Positions 41,816-43,444 of a DNA stretch of 43,444 bases are shown here, piece after piece. The number at the start of each line of letters is the position of its first letter. Position 1 is the stretch's first letter. The position numbers and the translations under genes are program-made. Source of the DNA: Zooshikella harenae (GTDB lineage: Bacteria > Pseudomonadota > Gammaproteobacteria > Pseudomonadales > Zooshikellaceae); NCBI RefSeq assembly GCF_018837975.1, contig NZ_JAGSOY010000041.1:1-43444 (forward strand), written 5' to 3'. A model generated the notes under the pieces. The model saw only the letters and a program-made list of their open reading frames with translations. It was not told the DNA's origin and did not search any database.

Positions 41816-43444
41816 TTATTTTTTATCTCCTATAATATTTGTGACTAGCATCTTTGGAACAGCCTCATAATGGGAGAAGGACATGCTAAATTGTCCTCGC
41901 CCTGCTGTGAGAGCTCGTAAACAACCAATGTAGCCGAACATTTCAGCTAATGGAGCTTGGGCTTTTAGAACGGCCCGTTGAGGATCATTATTTTGTTCAA
42001 TTACCTGTCCGCGTCGACGGTTAAGATCACCAATAACCGAACCAATATAGTCAGATGGGATATTGATATCTATTTTCATTATGGGCTCGAGTAATTGAAT
42101 ACAGGCTATTTCCTTAAGTTTCTTAACCGCTTGTTTTGCAACTAATGAAAAGGCCATTTGTGATGAATCATTTTGATGATAACTACCATCAATTAACTCA
42201 ACTTTAAAACCTCCACAAGGATAGTGGCTTACAATGCCTTCATTAGCACTTTGGCGGATACCTGCCTCTATAGCAGGGATAAACTCTTGAGGGATAACAC
42301 CACCAACAATTCTATTTTCAAAAATTATTGCCTCATATGCATTTGATGAATCAAGTTCTTCCTTTGTAAAAGGAATAAACTGTAGTTTTGCTTCAGCAAA
42401 TTGCCCAAGGCCACCGGTTTGTTTACGATGTAAAGCATGAATCTCTGTTGCTTTGATCAGGGTTTCCCGGTATGCCACTTGTGGAGCTCCAACCCTGGTT
42501 GTGATGCCAAAATCGGTTTTTAAGCGATCTACGGCAATTTCCAAATGTAATTCTCCCATGCCTGCTAAACAGGTTTGTCCTGTGCGACTATCTGTTTTTA
42601 TTTGCAAGCTAGGATCTTCACGACACAAGGTTTGCAATGCCAAACTAAATTTAGTTTGATTTTTGCGATCACCGGGCTCTATTGCAATCTCCATTACTGG
42701 TTCAGGTACTGAGATCGTTTCAAAGGCAACAGGCATATCTTCTGTACACAGGGTATCTCCAGTTTGTACGTCTTTTAGCCCTGCAATAGCTACTATATCG
42801 CCACAGATCATAGCTGGTTTTTCTGTACGGATATTGGCGTGCATTTCATAAATAGGGCCAACCTTTTGTGCTTTATTTGTACGAGTATTTAGCACTCTAT
42901 CTGCACGCTGCAGTTGTCCTCGATATACCCGGGTATATGCCAAAGAGCCGTGAGGATCATTAACTACTTTAAAAACTAAAGCAGCAAAAGCACCGTCAAG
43001 ATCGTTAGTTACCGGTTTTTGACTTAGGTTATCAACACTTTCAAGGCGCTCTATCGGTGTTGGTAAATACTGAGTAATAGCATCCAATACAGGCTGAATA
43101 CCAATATTTTTATAGGCTGATGCCGCAAAAATAGGTACTATTTTACCTGCAATAGTTTGTCGTCGAATGGCTACTACCAACTCAAAATTAGTTGGTGTTT
43201 TGCCTTCTGCCCAAGATTCTAAGATGGACTCATCTTCAGCAGCTAACCTTTCTACTAATTGTTCACGAGCTAACTCTGCCTCAACTTTATACTGTTCTGG
43301 TATTTCTGCTAGTACAAAATCATCAATTTGACTTAAATTACTCCACTGAACAGAGTGCATATTGATTAAATCAATGATGCCAGTAAAGCTATTCTCTTCA
43401 ATGATTGGCACCTGTAAGGGCAGTGGTTTTTGTACAAACGTGTT
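41816..43444 (-). CDS. fusA: Elongation factor G, partial (5' end outside the window)
   Basis: 543 residues lie in the window; the frame stays open to the last base, so the GTP-binding domain start is cut off. What remains begins inside the G domain (PLPLQVPIIEENSFTGIIDLI, equivalent to about residue 150 of E. coli EF-G). It then runs through domain II (NDPHGSLAYTRVYRG), domain III (TLCREDPSLQI, GMGELHLEIAVDRLK) and domains IV-V, ending MFGYIGCLRALTAGRGQFSM...HYEAVP. It is not followed by tuf and lies beside nrdD, so it is probably a second EF-G outside the str operon. The N-terminal part would decide this. Confidence 0.94.
   Translation of the reverse strand, partial: NTFVQKPLPLQVPIIEENSFTGIIDLINMHSVQWSNLSQIDDFVLAEIPEQYKVEAELAREQLVERLAAEDESILESWAEGKTPTNFELVVAIRRQTIAGKIVPIFAASAYKNIGIQPVLDAITQYLPTPIERLESVDNLSQKPVTNDLDGAFAALVFKVVNDPHGSLAYTRVYRGQLQRADRVLNTRTNKAQKVGPIYEMHANIRTEKPAMICGDIVAIAGLKDVQTGDTLCTEDMPVAFETISVPEPVMEIAIEPGDRKNQTKFSLALQTLCREDPSLQIKTDSRTGQTCLAGMGELHLEIAVDRLKTDFGITTRVGAPQVAYRETLIKATEIHALHRKQTGGLGQFAEAKLQFIPFTKEELDSSNAYEAIIFENRIVGGVIPQEFIPAIEAGIRQSANEGIVSHYPCGGFKVELIDGSYHQNDSSQMAFSLVAKQAVKKLKEIACIQLLEPIMKIDINIPSDYIGSVIGDLNRRRGQVIEQNNDPQRAVLKAQAPLAEMFGYIGCLRALTAGRGQFSMSFSHYEAVPKMLVTNIIGDKK

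Overview
The window comes from an AT-rich gammaproteobacterial chromosome. The protein set (410-residue-type SerA, 434-residue type II NADH dehydrogenase, RtcR, SbcDC, ZnuABC/Zur, NrdDG, MdaB) points to a marine, Oceanospirillales-like lineage of the Zooshikella/Spartinivicinus kind. That placement is an inference from general gene style, not a database match. I see no tRNA, rRNA, complete insertion sequence, prophage or CRISPR array. Most genes are housekeeping or metabolic, mixed with secreted proteins and a few accessory genes in AT-richer surroundings.

Layout. 0.3-5.6 kb: a nucleoside-gate membrane protein, serA and a divergent D-2-hydroxyglutarate dehydrogenase (a known metabolic couple), a small DUF4404 protein and a fumarylacetoacetate-hydrolase-family enzyme. 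5.7-9.1 kb: an unknown exported protein, a small lipoprotein and an SGNH hydrolase, in sparse AT-rich DNA. 9.0-15.3 kb: an RtcR regulator with no rtcBA beside it, divergent from sbcD-sbcC. 15.8-18.5 kb: a stand-alone cyclodipeptide synthase, a Spy-like exported protein with a collagen-like tail, a G10 tract, a small zinc-ribbon protein and a decayed stretch. 18.5-22.2 kb: NDH-2 convergent with egtB-egtD (ergothioneine core). 22.7-25.9 kb: znuA divergent from zur-znuC-znuB, with a clear Zur-box palindrome between them. 26.2-29.9 kb: an unknown exported protein, an M64-type metallopeptidase, a PilZ protein and a DUF2164 protein. 30.0-32.2 kb: an amidoligase / class-I glutamine amidotransferase-like / YqaA operon of unknown product. 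32.3-36.2 kb: a large secreted HExxH protein with two carbohydrate-binding-like modules and a nine-copy DGDKPG linker, a secreted alpha/beta hydrolase, and mdaB divergent from a LysR regulator. 38.0-41.2 kb: anaerobic ribonucleotide reductase nrdD-nrdG plus a DUF4174-like exported protein. 41.8 kb to the end: the C-terminal three quarters of an elongation factor G.

The items most worth following up are the orphan cyclodipeptide synthase with an unusual Asn-Tyr-Lys signature, the amidoligase-amidotransferase-YqaA operon, the orphan RtcR next to sbcDC, the modular HExxH secreted protein, and a degenerate dispersed repeat with four recognisable copies in non-coding DNA. Several convergent gene pairs are separated by long perfect hairpins that lack a T-tract.
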